Shown here piece by piece: positions 19,401-27,629 of a DNA stretch of 64,000 nt. The first letter of the stretch is position 1; every line of letters starts with the position of its first letter. This DNA is from Xylanibacter ruminicola (GTDB lineage Bacteria > Bacteroidota > Bacteroidia > Bacteroidales > Bacteroidaceae): assembly GCA_015060625.1 (NCBI GenBank), contig SUYC01000003.1, positions 62,001 to 126,000 on the forward strand. Direction: 5' to 3'. A program made the position numbers and the translations under genes. The notes beneath the pieces were generated by a model. The model was not told the origin of the DNA. It worked only from the letters and a program-made list of their open reading frames with translations, and searched no databases.

Positions 19401-20328
19401 GGGGCAGGGTAGTACCTTTACCATTGTGTTGCCCGTGAGTCAGACCGAGACAGAAGTGATCGAGACCGGGAAGTCTTCGCAGCCTGCTACTATCGACGAC
19501 CAGACGGCCATGGTTCAGCCACCTCTTCCATCAGCTACCTCTCAGTTCTCAATTCTCAGCTCTCACCTCTCAGTTCTCCCAACCATGCTCATCGTCGATG
19601 ATTCCGAAGATATGCGTCAGTTCCTGGAGAGCAATTTCAAGGAAAAGTACCAGATTATTACCGCTGGCGATGGTATCGAGGCGCTGCACCTGTTGCAACA
19701 GCACGAGGTGAGCATCATCATCAGCGACTGGATGATGCCCCGTATGGATGGTGCTGAGTTCTGTCGCCGTGTGCGCCAGAATGCACTCACCAGTCATATC
19801 CCCTTTGTGATGCTCACCGCCAAGACCGACGACGACTCGAAGGTGACGGGTATGGACGTGGGTGCAGATACCTATATCGAGAAGCCTTTCTCGTTGCAGT
19901 ATCTCGAAGCCTGCATCCGTAATATCCTGCAGATACGTCGGCAACTGATGGAGAAATTCTCAACCCAGCCGTTAGAGCCCGTGACCGAGATTGCTCAGAA
20001 TCCTACCGACAACGAGTTCTTGAAAAAGATGAACCAAATTATCGAGGACAACTTCTCTAATGCCGATCTCAATGTTGATTTCCTGGCCGACCAGCTTCAT
20101 ATCAGTCGTAGCGGACTGTTTGCCAAAATCAAATCGCTGGCCGATGTAACCCCCAATGAGATGATACAGATAGTGCGCCTGAAACGCGCTGCCCAACTAC
20201 TGCAGGAGGGAGGACACATGGTGAGCGAAGTAGGCTATATGGTAGGTTTCTCCAATCCCTCGTACTTCTCGAAGTGTTTCCAAAAGCAGTTTGGCATCCG
20301 TCCTACCGATTACATGAAACACGCCTAA
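16417..20328 (+). CDS. Hybrid two-component system regulator (HTCS) of the PUL
   Basis: A 1303-aa one-protein signalling chain. A signal peptide is followed by Reg_prop propeller repeats (e.g. GYIWFGTDNGLCRYDG) forming a periplasmic sensor to about residue 660. A Y_Y_Y domain follows to about 735, then a membrane helix near 741-765. The histidine kinase has MIAHEIRTPVS (His about 799) and an ATPase lobe (DNGAGI, GTGIGLNIV). The receiver starts about residue 1056 (phospho-Asp in IISDWMMPRMDG), and an AraC DNA-binding domain fills about 1200-1303. It should bind a breakdown product in the periplasm and activate both divergent PUL operons, plausibly through the repeats at 3166-3253. The kinase-receiver linker contains a heptamer array at 19537-19578. 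Confidence 0.95.
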   Translation: MRKILLLMVCLLGILNSEAKSDFRFRNLTMNDGLTANAVRNIVQDRNGYIWFGTDNGLCRYDGRRVLPFRIAELGISQYISALQVADEGLYVGTAKGVFYIDYQHLAFEKLPMNIHTTVTSFATDKEGALWLSTMGQGVWRYNVRTRQSKHYVIPTADNVVARVLVDNSNQIWTVTNWGAPYVLRLNRLHNQFEPVSLSYPAAYNALSMLQTRDGRYWLGTWEQGLLLMHGDGRLEQMLSPQRSKVGWHIHSLFELPDGHICIGCDDGLIILNPKTGQWKQFDDRFVYAITSDTEGGMWIGTFYSGVKYISPVGKRFEGFTMANGLSGNVISRFCEDKQGRIWIASDDGGLMCYLPKERRFSDYPHRSVLSKHNAHALCLSGNELWVGTYTDGIQVLDLETGSLHQYTQTSSPHSLDNPSCYALYTDKKGRVWAGTMEGLNMYNRATNQFERIAHLNSMVIDIDEDRSGNLWISTQGNGLWRYHIATRKLKQYKHQEGNRQSLPDNQINCCLVDEAGTLWVGTLDGLCAYNTRTDAFAYVDLDAPNHDVMGIIEDQGALWLSTERGIIRYEPTQPQTRRFTLHDGLVSEQFQPNACLKTKDGCICFGSTAGFNSFYPYQIKTNSVMPPVYVTSLEILNREERNAEGQPIDLTLTKQITIGYSDSKMVTLSFASLSYCSPEKIQYAYMLEGFDRDWNYVGNQNRATYTNLPAGTYTFRVKATNNDGIWSDNEAELKIIVQPPFWWSWYAKLLYLVLMVTAVYYYVQLRLKRAERQHQRELQLLNEQKEKEVREARLNFFTMIAHEIRTPVSLIIGPLEKMLKHGTPSDDLKVIDRNAHRLLELVNQLLDFRKVEQQSLVMHFAPHNIYQLMVSVSERFAPTFEQNGKRFAVIYPDEHFTAIVDQEAVIKTISNLLTNANKYSKDEVQLKCSEDPDGEHFRISVSDNGAGIREQDRQRIFQPFFQAEGNKPGTGIGLNIVKNIVTQHHGDILVDSELGQGSTFTIVLPVSQTETEVIETGKSSQPATIDDQTAMVQPPLPSATSQFSILSSHLSVLPTMLIVDDSEDMRQFLESNFKEKYQIITAGDGIEALHLLQQHEVSIIISDWMMPRMDGAEFCRRVRQNALTSHIPFVMLTAKTDDDSKVTGMDVGADTYIEKPFSLQYLEACIRNILQIRRQLMEKFSTQPLEPVTEIAQNPTDNEFLKKMNQIIEDNFSNADLNVDFLADQLHISRSGLFAKIKSLADVTPNEMIQIVRLKRAAQLLQEGGHMVSEVGYMVGFSNPSYFSKCFQKQFGIRPTDYMKHA
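19537..19578 (+). repeat. Heptamer array inside the HTCS linker
   Basis: Six in-frame 7-bp units of form ANNTCTC (ACCTCTC, AGTTCTC, AATTCTC, AGCTCTC, ACCTCTC, AGTTCTC) encode a Ser/Leu/Thr-rich linker between the kinase and receiver domains. Confidence 0.75.
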
Positions 20329-20379
20329 GGCTCACGCCGCTGCAATAATTGACTAAAAATCTTAAAAGATATTAAAAAT

Positions 20380-20421
20380 ATCGAGGTGTATCGCGTTTTG
20401 ATACATCTCGATTTTTATTTT
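20380..20421 (+). terminator. Terminator of the PUL operon
   Basis: ATCGAGGTGTATC pairs with GATACATCTCGAT (13-bp stem with one G-U pair) around loop GCGTTTT, followed by TTTTATTTT. It lies about 50 bp after the HTCS stop. The rest of 20422-20560 is AT-rich with no gene I can support. Confidence 0.85.
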
Positions 20422-20560
20422 GCAACCATAACCAAATTATTATCAAATAAAAATTAAGTTATTATGGTAAACATTTTTTTTATAACCGTTCTAATAATGG
20501 CTCTCAACGAGCTGGTGTCGGATATCAAGCGTACCTCTGCATAGTGAGAGGAGTGTTGAT

Positions 20561-21307
20561 TTATAGCGTCATAACCCGTTTCATCTCCAGGTTCTCGTAA
20601 CCCTCTGGGCAGTGGGTTGAGAGATAAACGGTGGGATTCTGCTGGATGAACTCGCGCACACGGTCGAGTGTGATGCGGGCAGCCTGGATATCCTCGAATA
20701 CGATGCTCAGCTTATTGGCTTTCAGAGCGGCATCGCAATAGGTCACGTCGCCGTGTATCAGATAAAACAGACCGTCGTTTTCGGCGATAATGATACTATT
20801 GCCCTTAGTGTGGCCCTTGGCCTCGATAAACCATATGCCGGGGGCTACCTCCTGCGCGTTGGGGAAGTTTTTAAATGGCTGGCCATACTGTGCACGGATG
20901 ATGTTACCGCCTTCAGGCAGTTTCATGGCGTCGGCATCCTCAGGACCGATAAAAACCTTGGCGTTGGGGAAATACTGCAGGGCAGCCGAGTGGTCGGGGT
21001 GCTTATGAGTGACAAGAATCTTGGTGACCTGCTCGGGTTTGTAGCCCAGTTCAGCAAAGGCCTGCATATAATCCTTCAGCTTCTCGCCCATATATAGTGG
21101 GGCGCCCAGTTTCTTCTCGGGTGCTTTAAAGTCGTTCTGGAATCCTGTGTCAACCAGAATCACCTCGCTGCCGGTGTCAATCAAAAAGTTCTGCAGACTG
21201 CTGCGATAAATAATTTGTGGATCAGTGCCTTCCTTGCTCTCACCGCCGAAGGCAAATTCCTGGTTCATAAAACCACCGTCGAACATGCGGATTGCTTTTA
21301 TTTCCAT
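20561..21307 (-). CDS. Metallo-beta-lactamase-fold hydrolase, N-acyl-homoserine-lactonase-like
   Basis: A 248-aa cytoplasmic enzyme with no signal peptide. The dinuclear zinc site is complete: HxHxDH in VTHKHPDHSAAL, His in EAKGHTKGNS, Asp in IHGDVTYCD and the terminal His in LSTHCPE. The layout matches the lactonase branch (AiiA/AttM-like) of this superfamily. Substrate is not evident; quorum-quenching is only one possibility, since many such proteins act on other lactones or esters. It stands alone between the PUL terminator and the methyltransferase, with its own -7 box (TATATTTG, 21352-21359). Confidence 0.85.
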   Translation of the reverse strand: MEIKAIRMFDGGFMNQEFAFGGESKEGTDPQIIYRSSLQNFLIDTGSEVILVDTGFQNDFKAPEKKLGAPLYMGEKLKDYMQAFAELGYKPEQVTKILVTHKHPDHSAALQYFPNAKVFIGPEDADAMKLPEGGNIIRAQYGQPFKNFPNAQEVAPGIWFIEAKGHTKGNSIIIAENDGLFYLIHGDVTYCDAALKANKLSIVFEDIQAARITLDRVREFIQQNPTVYLSTHCPEGYENLEMKRVMTL

Positions 21308-21351
21308 AATCGTATTTATTTAGTAGTGAAATATAATTAGATTGTCATTGG

Positions 21352-21359
21352 CAAATATA
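21352..21359 (-). promoter_or_regulatory. -7 box of the lactonase-like gene
   Basis: TATATTTG on the minus strand, immediately after the terminator of the upstream methyltransferase gene and 45 bp before the start codon. Confidence 0.6.
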
Positions 21360-21361
21360 GA

Positions 21362-21400
21362 CAAAAAATCCCAAAGCCATATCATTTGGCCTCGGGATTT
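21362..21400 (-). terminator. Terminator of the methyltransferase gene
   Basis: On the minus strand AAATCCC...GGCC pairs with GGC...GGGATTT and is followed by TTTTTTG. It lies about 20 bp after the methyltransferase stop. Confidence 0.75.
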
Positions 21401-21421
21401 ATGATTTATTATGTAATAGGT

Positions 21422-22033
21422 TTACGCTTTCAAACCGATGATGGTGGCATAAGATGGTTTTTTGCGATGGATTTCGGTTTGAACGAAACCTGCGTCAACA
21501 AGTAGTGTTTCCAGTTGCTCGGGTGTATAGGCTGTCATGCCCTCTACGACGCTGGTCCACTTTGAATCGCTATCCACCACCTCGACCATGATGGCAAACT
21601 TCCCACCGGGCTTCAGCACGCGGCGCACTTCCTGCAGGCAGTCGGGCAGGTTGGGCCAGAAATACACCGTTTCAACAGCTGTCACAAGGTCGAAAATCTC
21701 GTTGTTGTAAGGCAATCTTTCGGCTGAACCTTGAGTTACAAATACTTGCTTGTTCAATACCTCGGCATTCACCTTTTTGGCTTTTGTTACGCTCTCCTCC
21801 GAGATGTCGATACCATATACATGCGCATCTTTACTTCTGTTAAGCAATCTGCGAATAGTAAAACCTCCGCCGCAACCCACATCAAGCATCGTCCATCCGT
21901 CTTTTACCTGCACAAGCTTTAGGCCCCAGTTGGTGAGTGGAGCGTGCGTATAATTCATGAAACACAACATGGCACGTCCCAGCGATCCTTCAGGTCGTGC
22001 GCACTGACTGAAAAATGACTTTAATAATCCCAT
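21422..22033 (-). CDS. Class I SAM-dependent methyltransferase
   Basis: A 203-aa Rossmann-fold methyltransferase. Motif I is MLDVGCGGGFTIRRLL, the acidic end of strand 2 is VYGIDIS, and post-motif segments FDLVTAVETVYFW and VLKPGGKFAIM follow. The overall pattern is the Methyltransf_11/UbiE-like group, but the substrate is not predictable. It is monocistronic, with a TAACTTTG -7 box at 22060-22067 and a terminator at 21362-21400. Confidence 0.88.
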   Translation of the reverse strand: MGLLKSFFSQCARPEGSLGRAMLCFMNYTHAPLTNWGLKLVQVKDGWTMLDVGCGGGFTIRRLLNRSKDAHVYGIDISEESVTKAKKVNAEVLNKQVFVTQGSAERLPYNNEIFDLVTAVETVYFWPNLPDCLQEVRRVLKPGGKFAIMVEVVDSDSKWTSVVEGMTAYTPEQLETLLVDAGFVQTEIHRKKPSYATIIGLKA

Positions 22034-22059
22034 TATCGTTTACATTTGATTACCGGGTG

Positions 22060-22067
22060 CAAAGTTA
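22060..22067 (-). promoter_or_regulatory. -7 box of the methyltransferase gene
   Basis: TAACTTTG on the minus strand, about 27 bp before the start codon. The remaining 22068-22363 is AT-rich and contains only the aminopeptidase terminator. Confidence 0.6.
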
Positions 22068-22259
22068 TGTCAAATAAATCATGTGCACAATACCTAAAAC
22101 TAATGATTCTTTTTGCAGATTATTTCCCAAACGAGTTTCTGTATGGTTTTTAATTATCTATAACTACTATTACTCACAACAAAACAACTTGTTTTGCCTT
22201 CCAAAATAATACATTTTACCATTAAATGTAACTTATTTAGCAAAGTAAAACAAGTTGAT

Positions 22260-22283
22260 AAAATCGCTATTTAGATAGCGAAA
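22260..22283 (-). terminator. Probable terminator of the aminopeptidase gene
   Basis: TTCGCTAT - CTAA - ATAGCGA hairpin on the minus strand followed by TTTTATC, about 80 bp after the aminopeptidase stop. Confidence 0.6.
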
Positions 22284-22363
22284 TGCCAGCCCATACTGCC
22301 AGGATTCCAATCATAACGCTCGCACCGATGTAAAGTGCCGTTATTGTGTTTATTGTAATCTTG

Positions 22364-23665
22364 CTAGTTGTTATTTACTGTGTTAAAAAACTGCGTAAAA
22401 GCCTTAACCGTATAAAGGTGATCGGCCACGCTGCCTGTTTCGCGGCAGCTGTGCATGGCCAGGATGGCATTTCCCATATCCACACCTCGCAAGGGGATGG
22501 ATGATGCCAGAATGTTGCCCAGCGTGCTGCCACCTGCCACATCGGAGTGGTTGACAAATCGCTGACAGGGCACGTTGGCCCTACGACAGATTTCGGCAAA
22601 CACGGCTGCCGAAACGGCATCGCTGGCATATTTTTGTGCTGCATTAAACTTGATAACCGGTCCGCCACCCAGCACGGGATGGTTGGTGGGATCGTACTTC
22701 TCATTGTAGTTGGGATGCCAGGCATGGGCATTATCGGCCGAAATCATAAAGGCACGCTCGATGGCCTGATACCAGGCTTCGGCACTGCCGCTCTGAGCCA
22801 TAGCGATGCGCTGCAGCATCATGGCCAGGAACGGACTGCCTGCCCCTTGCTTGGTTTGCGAGCCCGTTTCCTCGTTGTCGAAGATGGCCAGCACCTTGGT
22901 GGCATCGATAGTGTCGGTATCAATCATCGCCTCCAAACCGGCAAAGCACATCGACAGGTCGTCTAAGCGGCCCGATGACAGAAACTCATCGTGTACACCA
23001 AACGTACAGGCGGGTGAGGCATCGGCCAGATAGAGGTCGAAGTCGAGCACATCGGTTGGTTTGATGTTCAGTTCGCCGCAGATGATATTCATCAGTAACT
23101 GGCCCTTTTCCAACTCGTCGTTGATGATGCCCAAAATGGGCAGCATATCTTTTTGCTTGCTGAGTTTTACGCCATCGTTAACCTGACGGTTAAAATGGAT
23201 GGCCAGATTGCTGATTTGCAGCAGTGGGCGCTTGACGTGTAGCAGCAGTGTAGTGGGGGAGAGAGCATCGGTGCCACGCACAATCACACGGCCAGCGATG
23301 GTGAGCGGACGGTCGAACCAGGTGGACATAATCGGTCCGCCATACACCTCGGTGTTCAGTTTCACGATTCCACCTTCGCACAGCATCTCGGCATTGGGCT
23401 TGATGCGGAACGTGGGTGAGTCGCAGTGGGCGCAAATCATGCGGAACCCAGCTTCGGCCATCGGCTTTCGGCCGATATGAAAGGCATAGACCGACGAATC
23501 GTTCTTAGTGACATACAGTTTGTCGCCGGTCTTCAGCTGTCCTATGGGCTCGCGAGGGTCCAATTGGCGATAGCCTGCCTGCTCCAGTTCGCTGGTGATA
23601 TTTTTGGCTGCCAGAAAGTTTACTGGCGAAGCATTCAGAAAATCTAATAGTCTTTTTACGTGCAT
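22364..23665 (-). CDS. M18 family metalloaminopeptidase
   Basis: Dinuclear zinc aminopeptidase of about 433 aa, the usual M18 length. Motifs include MICAHCDSPTFRIKP (first metal His/Asp), FDNEETGSQTKQGAGS (catalytic Glu pair), ISADNAHAWHPNY and a final NHSDVAGGSTLGN. The ORF track extends upstream to 23812, but that adds a membrane-like stretch absent from the family and crosses the -7 box. The ATG at 23665 (MHVKRLLDFLN) sits 18 bp after TATCTTTG (23683-23690), so I start there. Role: cytoplasmic peptide turnover. Confidence 0.93.
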   Translation of the reverse strand: MHVKRLLDFLNASPVNFLAAKNITSELEQAGYRQLDPREPIGQLKTGDKLYVTKNDSSVYAFHIGRKPMAEAGFRMICAHCDSPTFRIKPNAEMLCEGGIVKLNTEVYGGPIMSTWFDRPLTIAGRVIVRGTDALSPTTLLLHVKRPLLQISNLAIHFNRQVNDGVKLSKQKDMLPILGIINDELEKGQLLMNIICGELNIKPTDVLDFDLYLADASPACTFGVHDEFLSSGRLDDLSMCFAGLEAMIDTDTIDATKVLAIFDNEETGSQTKQGAGSPFLAMMLQRIAMAQSGSAEAWYQAIERAFMISADNAHAWHPNYNEKYDPTNHPVLGGGPVIKFNAAQKYASDAVSAAVFAEICRRANVPCQRFVNHSDVAGGSTLGNILASSIPLRGVDMGNAILAMHSCRETGSVADHLYTVKAFTQFFNTVNNN

Positions 23666-23682
23666 AATACAAAAGTTTTGTG

Positions 23683-23690
23683 CAAAGATA
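23683..23690 (-). promoter_or_regulatory. -7 box of the aminopeptidase gene
   Basis: TATCTTTG on the minus strand. Its position decides the start codon of the downstream gene (23665 rather than 23812). Confidence 0.7.
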
Positions 23691-23734
23691 CCAAATTTCT
23701 GGCAATTAGCGCCATGTTTCTGCAAATAATACAT

Positions 23735-23742
23735 TAATTTTG
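23735..23742 (+). promoter_or_regulatory. -7 box of the tricorn-like protease gene
   Basis: TAATTTTG, 33 bp before the start; divergent from the aminopeptidase promoter. Confidence 0.65.
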
Positions 23743-23774
23743 CAGCCAAAATGAAACTAATTAATAAGAGATAG

Positions 23775-26700
23775 ATGAAAATGACTAAAAAACAATGGAT
23801 GCGTTCTGCCATTTTGATGGCTGCATTCTCTGGGGCATCACTGCAAGTGAATGCTAACCAGGCTGTGACTCCCCTCTGGTTGAGAGATGTGGTGGTGAGC
23901 CCAGATGGAAATCAAGTGCTATTCTGCTACAAGGGTGATATCTACAAGGTATCTACAACAGGCGGAACAGCAGTACAGTTGACAACCCAAAACAGCTACG
24001 AGTGCTCGCCTGTATGGAGTGCCGATGGCAAGCAGATAGCTTTTGCCAGCGACCGACATGGCAACATGGATGTGTTTACCATGGCTGCTGATGGTGGATC
24101 TGCCACACGCCTTACTTATAATAGTGCCGCGGAGGTGCCACAGTCGTTCTCGCCAGATGGCAAGTGGGTGCTCTTTGGGGCCGTTATCCAAGATCCTGCC
24201 GAGAGCGTGATGTTCCCAACAAGTTCGTTGCCTGAATTATATAAGGTACCCACGAAGGGTGGCAGAACGCTGCAGGTGTTGGCCACGCCTGCTGAAATGC
24301 TGAGTTTTGCTGCCAATGGGAAGAGTTTCTTCTATCAGGACTGTAAGGGATATGAAGATGAGTGGCGCAAGCACCATACTTCATCTATCACCCGCGACGT
24401 GTGGTTCTATGATGCTCAGAGTGGCAAGCATACTAATATTACAGCTCATGCTGGCGAGGATCGTAACCCGGTGGTTAGTGCCGATGGTAAAACGCTCTAT
24501 TTCCTGAGCGAGCGCAATGGTGGTAGTATGAATGTGTATGCTATCAAGGGGAATATTACAAAGCCTGCTGCACAACCTATACCCGTCACCAGTTTCAAAA
24601 CGCACCCAGTGCGCTTCCTGAGTTCAGCTCGCAATGGTCTGCTCTGTTATACCTATAATGGTGAGATATATACGCAAAAGAGTGGGGAGAAACCCAAGAA
24701 GCTGAACATCACACTGACACGTGATGACGAGCCTGTTATCTCTGACCTGAGCTTTGCTCGTGGTGCTCGCCAGGCGGTGGTGAGTCGTGATGGTAAACAG
24801 GTGGCTTTTGTGACACGTGGTGAGGTGTTTGTCACCAGCACGGAATATGCCACTACTCGTCGTATCTCGCAGACAGCTGGGGCTGAGGCTGATGTGGATT
24901 TCGCACCCGATGGCCGTACCATCGTTTATGCCTCAGAGCGCAATGGTAACTGGCAGCTCTATACGGCCAGTATCGTGAGAGATGAGGACCTGAACTTTGC
25001 CAATGCCACATTGATTAAGGAAGAGAGCGTGTTCCCCGAATTGCCTGCATTGAAGTTGGATGGTAAGATCGACTTCTCACAGGTGGAGCGCCGCAGTCCT
25101 AAATACAGTCCTGATGGCAAGAAGCTGGCTTTCATCGAAGACCGTATCAAACTGAAGGTAGTTGACCTGAAAACAAAAAAGGTGACAACGGTTACCGATG
25201 GTAGCAAGTGGTACGATCAGGATGATAACTTCGATTTTGAGTGGAGTCCGGATGGAAAGTGGTTTGTGCTGAGCTATATCGCCAACAAGCGTGACCCTTA
25301 TGCCGACCAGGGTATTGTGAGTGCCGAAGGGGGTGAGATTCATCCTATTACGCAGAGTGGCTATATGAGCAGTCGCCCACGTTGGGTGATGGATGGTAAG
25401 GCTATCCTCTTTAAAAGTGAGCGTTATGGTATGCGCAGTCATGCCTCATGGGGCAGTCAGAACGATGTGTTCCTGGCTTTCCTCACGCAGGATGCCTACG
25501 ACCGCTATCGTCTCTCGGCCGAGGACTATGCGCTGCTGAAGGAACTGGAGAAGGCAAAGCCTGAGAAGAAAGATAAGAAGGACGATAAGAAGGCGAAAGA
25601 CAAAAAGGACAGCAAGAAGGCTGATGCCGATTCTGTCAAGACGTTGAAGATAGAGTTTGATGGTATTGAGAACCGTATTGTGCGCCTCACTCCCAACAGT
25701 AGTCGTCTGGGTGATGCCATCGTGAGCAAAGATGGCGAGAACCTTTATTATTTCTCGGCCTTCGAAGGCTCGCTCGATCTTTGGAAAATGGATTTGCGCA
25801 AGCACGAAACCAAGCTGCTGAGCAAAGGTGGAAGTGGTGTGCTGCAGATGGATAAAGACGGAAATCTCTACTCGCTGGGTAGTAATATGAAGAAGATAGA
25901 GAAGGGTGACAAAACCGCTACAATCACCTATAATGCGCAGATGAAGCTCGACTTGGCCGCCGAGCGCGAATATCTGTTGCGCCATGTGGCCAAGCAGATA
26001 AATAAGAAGATTTTCCGTACCGACTATAATGGCTGCGATTGGGATCTGATGGTACGCAACTATGCCCGCTTCCTGCCGCATATTGCCAACAACTACGACT
26101 TCTCAGAGTTGCTGAGTGAGCTGTTGGGCGAATTGAATGTAAGTCACACGGGTGGTCGTTTCTATCCGTCTTCAAAGGGCGATGCCACTGCGGAGTTGGG
26201 CTTGCTTTATGACCTGACACAGGCCACCGATGGTATGAAGATTACTGCAGTTTTGGAAGGCGGTCCTTTCAGCCGAGCTAACAGCAAGGTGAAAGCTGGC
26301 GACATTATTACAGCTATCAACGGTCAGCCTGTTACTAAGGATACCGATCTGGCTCAGCTGCTGAACCAGTGTCGTGGCAAGAAAACACTGGTGAGCTTGA
26401 AAGGCAATGCTGGTACATGGGACGAGGTGGTGCTGCCCATCAGTCGTTCAGAACAGTCGGACCTGCTCTACAAGCGCTGGATCAAGAGTCGTGCCGCCGA
26501 GGTAGAACGCCTGTCGAATGGGCGCTTGGGCTATGTGCATATTGAGGGTATGGACGATGCCAGCTTCCGTGATGTCTATTCAGATATTCTTGGTAAGTAT
26601 AACCTGAAGGAAGGTATTGTTATCGATACCCGCTATAATGGTGGTGGACGTCTGCACGAGGATATCGAGATTCTTTTCTCTGGCCATAAATACTTCACTC

Positions 26701-27071
26701 AGGTAATCCGTGGTCGTGAGGTGTGCGACATGCCAAGTCGCCGCTATAATCATCCCAGCATCATGCTGCAGGCTGAAGGTAACTACAGCAATGCGCATGG
26801 CACACCTTGGGTGTATAGTCACCAGAAGATAGGTAAGCTGGTGGGTGCGCCTGTGCCTGGCACCATGAGCTCGGTGAACTGGGAAACCCTGCAAGACCCA
26901 TCACTGATATTCGGTGTGCCAGTGATTGGCTATCAGTTGCCTGATGGCAGCTATCTGGAGAACACCCAGTTGGAGCCCGATGTACTGATACTGAATCGTC
27001 CTGAGACTGTTGTCAAGGGTGAGGATCTGCAGCTGGAGGCTGCTGTGCGTGAGTTGCTCAAGGAACTGTAA
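23775..27071 (+). CDS. Tricorn-like S41 family protease with N-terminal propeller and PDZ domain
   Basis: A 1098-aa exported protease. A signal peptide (cleavage near VNANQ) precedes WD40/PD40-like propeller repeats (VVSPDGNQVLFCYKGDIYKV and others) to about residue 750. A Lys/Asp-rich stretch (about 595-620) interrupts this region. A PDZ domain lies near 810-890 (GDIITAINGQPV). The S41 core from about 900 has IVIDTRYNGGGRLHED and the presumed nucleophile in GNYSNAHG. By analogy with tricorn it cleaves peptides funnelled through the propeller, here in the periplasm. Monocistronic. An alternative start is the in-frame ATG 6 bp downstream. Confidence 0.92.
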   Translation: MKMTKKQWMRSAILMAAFSGASLQVNANQAVTPLWLRDVVVSPDGNQVLFCYKGDIYKVSTTGGTAVQLTTQNSYECSPVWSADGKQIAFASDRHGNMDVFTMAADGGSATRLTYNSAAEVPQSFSPDGKWVLFGAVIQDPAESVMFPTSSLPELYKVPTKGGRTLQVLATPAEMLSFAANGKSFFYQDCKGYEDEWRKHHTSSITRDVWFYDAQSGKHTNITAHAGEDRNPVVSADGKTLYFLSERNGGSMNVYAIKGNITKPAAQPIPVTSFKTHPVRFLSSARNGLLCYTYNGEIYTQKSGEKPKKLNITLTRDDEPVISDLSFARGARQAVVSRDGKQVAFVTRGEVFVTSTEYATTRRISQTAGAEADVDFAPDGRTIVYASERNGNWQLYTASIVRDEDLNFANATLIKEESVFPELPALKLDGKIDFSQVERRSPKYSPDGKKLAFIEDRIKLKVVDLKTKKVTTVTDGSKWYDQDDNFDFEWSPDGKWFVLSYIANKRDPYADQGIVSAEGGEIHPITQSGYMSSRPRWVMDGKAILFKSERYGMRSHASWGSQNDVFLAFLTQDAYDRYRLSAEDYALLKELEKAKPEKKDKKDDKKAKDKKDSKKADADSVKTLKIEFDGIENRIVRLTPNSSRLGDAIVSKDGENLYYFSAFEGSLDLWKMDLRKHETKLLSKGGSGVLQMDKDGNLYSLGSNMKKIEKGDKTATITYNAQMKLDLAAEREYLLRHVAKQINKKIFRTDYNGCDWDLMVRNYARFLPHIANNYDFSELLSELLGELNVSHTGGRFYPSSKGDATAELGLLYDLTQATDGMKITAVLEGGPFSRANSKVKAGDIITAINGQPVTKDTDLAQLLNQCRGKKTLVSLKGNAGTWDEVVLPISRSEQSDLLYKRWIKSRAAEVERLSNGRLGYVHIEGMDDASFRDVYSDILGKYNLKEGIVIDTRYNGGGRLHEDIEILFSGHKYFTQVIRGREVCDMPSRRYNHPSIMLQAEGNYSNAHGTPWVYSHQKIGKLVGAPVPGTMSSVNWETLQDPSLIFGVPVIGYQLPDGSYLENTQLEPDVLILNRPETVVKGEDLQLEAAVRELLKEL

Positions 27072-27127
27072 TCATCCCCATCGGCTATCCTGCCGACAAA
27101 CGTAGGGAAAAGAAACGTAAAATAATT

Positions 27128-27158
27128 GCTGAGATAATGTATAGTGCATTATCTCAGC
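27128..27158. terminator. Bidirectional terminator between the tricorn-like gene and the flavodoxin pseudogene
   Basis: Perfect 12-bp stem GCTGAGATAATG / CATTATCTCAGC with loop TATAGTG. It is placed to stop both converging transcripts. Confidence 0.75.
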
Positions 27159-27163
27159 ATTTG

Positions 27164-27602
27164 CTATCTGATGAAATTCATGGGCTTCCATGGCTCGCGC
27201 TCAGGATAGTCGGGCGTGCCGTTGGCATGAATCTTCTTCAGAAGGAAGGCCATGTTGTCGGCCAGTGTGCGCATGGTTTGCATACCCTCGGTGTCGAGCT
27301 TCCCCTCGCCCTTTGCTGAGCCGTAGGCGATGTTCCAATATTGTGATGTGACCACAGGCATGTTCATCATCTCAAACATCATATTCAGTGTTTGGAGTGT
27401 GGCAGTGGCGCCTCCACGTCGGCACACGGCTAAAGCGGCAGCAGAATGTATTGCCATCGTTTCGAGAACTGCCGTTTACCAACAATATCTTGAGCGTTCT
27501 TCCTGATTCTGCATTTGCCAGCATGGCTGATACAGGTGAGGTGATAGCTGCACCAGCAGCAGCCAATGTTGTTTTCTTGATAAAATCTCTTCTGTCCATC
27601 AT
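27164..27602 (-). pseudogene. Tat-exported flavodoxin / NADPH-dependent FMN reductase-like gene, internally deleted and frameshifted
   Basis: The N-terminal frame has a twin-arginine signal (RRDFIKKT) and the start of a flavodoxin fold (KILLVNGSSRNDGNTF). It then shifts into nonsense. The C-terminal frame resumes with family sequence (AALAVCRRGGATATLQTLNM, ending LLKKI). The expected middle of roughly 100 residues, including the iron-sulfur or flavin-binding part, is absent. The junction lies near 27440-27455. The promoter (TAAATTTG, 27630-27637) and terminator still look intact, so this is probably a recent deletion. A sequencing or assembly error explains a frameshift but not the missing segment. 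Confidence 0.8.
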
Positions 27603-27629
27603 TCTCTAATTTAAATTTGTTTTTGGGTG

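Noticed and set aside
20464-20544. 26-codon hydrophobic ORF after the PUL terminator (MVNIFFITVL...)
   Set aside because: No promoter box, no family resemblance and AT-rich context; too short to support.
20561-21307. Calling the metallo-beta-lactamase-fold protein a quorum-quenching lactonase
   Set aside because: The zinc motif fits the branch but substrate cannot be inferred from sequence.
22267-22360. Short hydrophobic minus-strand frame (ALYIGASVMIGILAVWAGIS) after the aminopeptidase
   Set aside because: Only in-frame ATG is near the end, leaving 15 codons; it overlaps the probable terminator.
23666-23812. N-terminal membrane-like extension of the aminopeptidase ORF
   Set aside because: It lies across the -7 box and is absent from M18 enzymes; the start at 23665 fits better.
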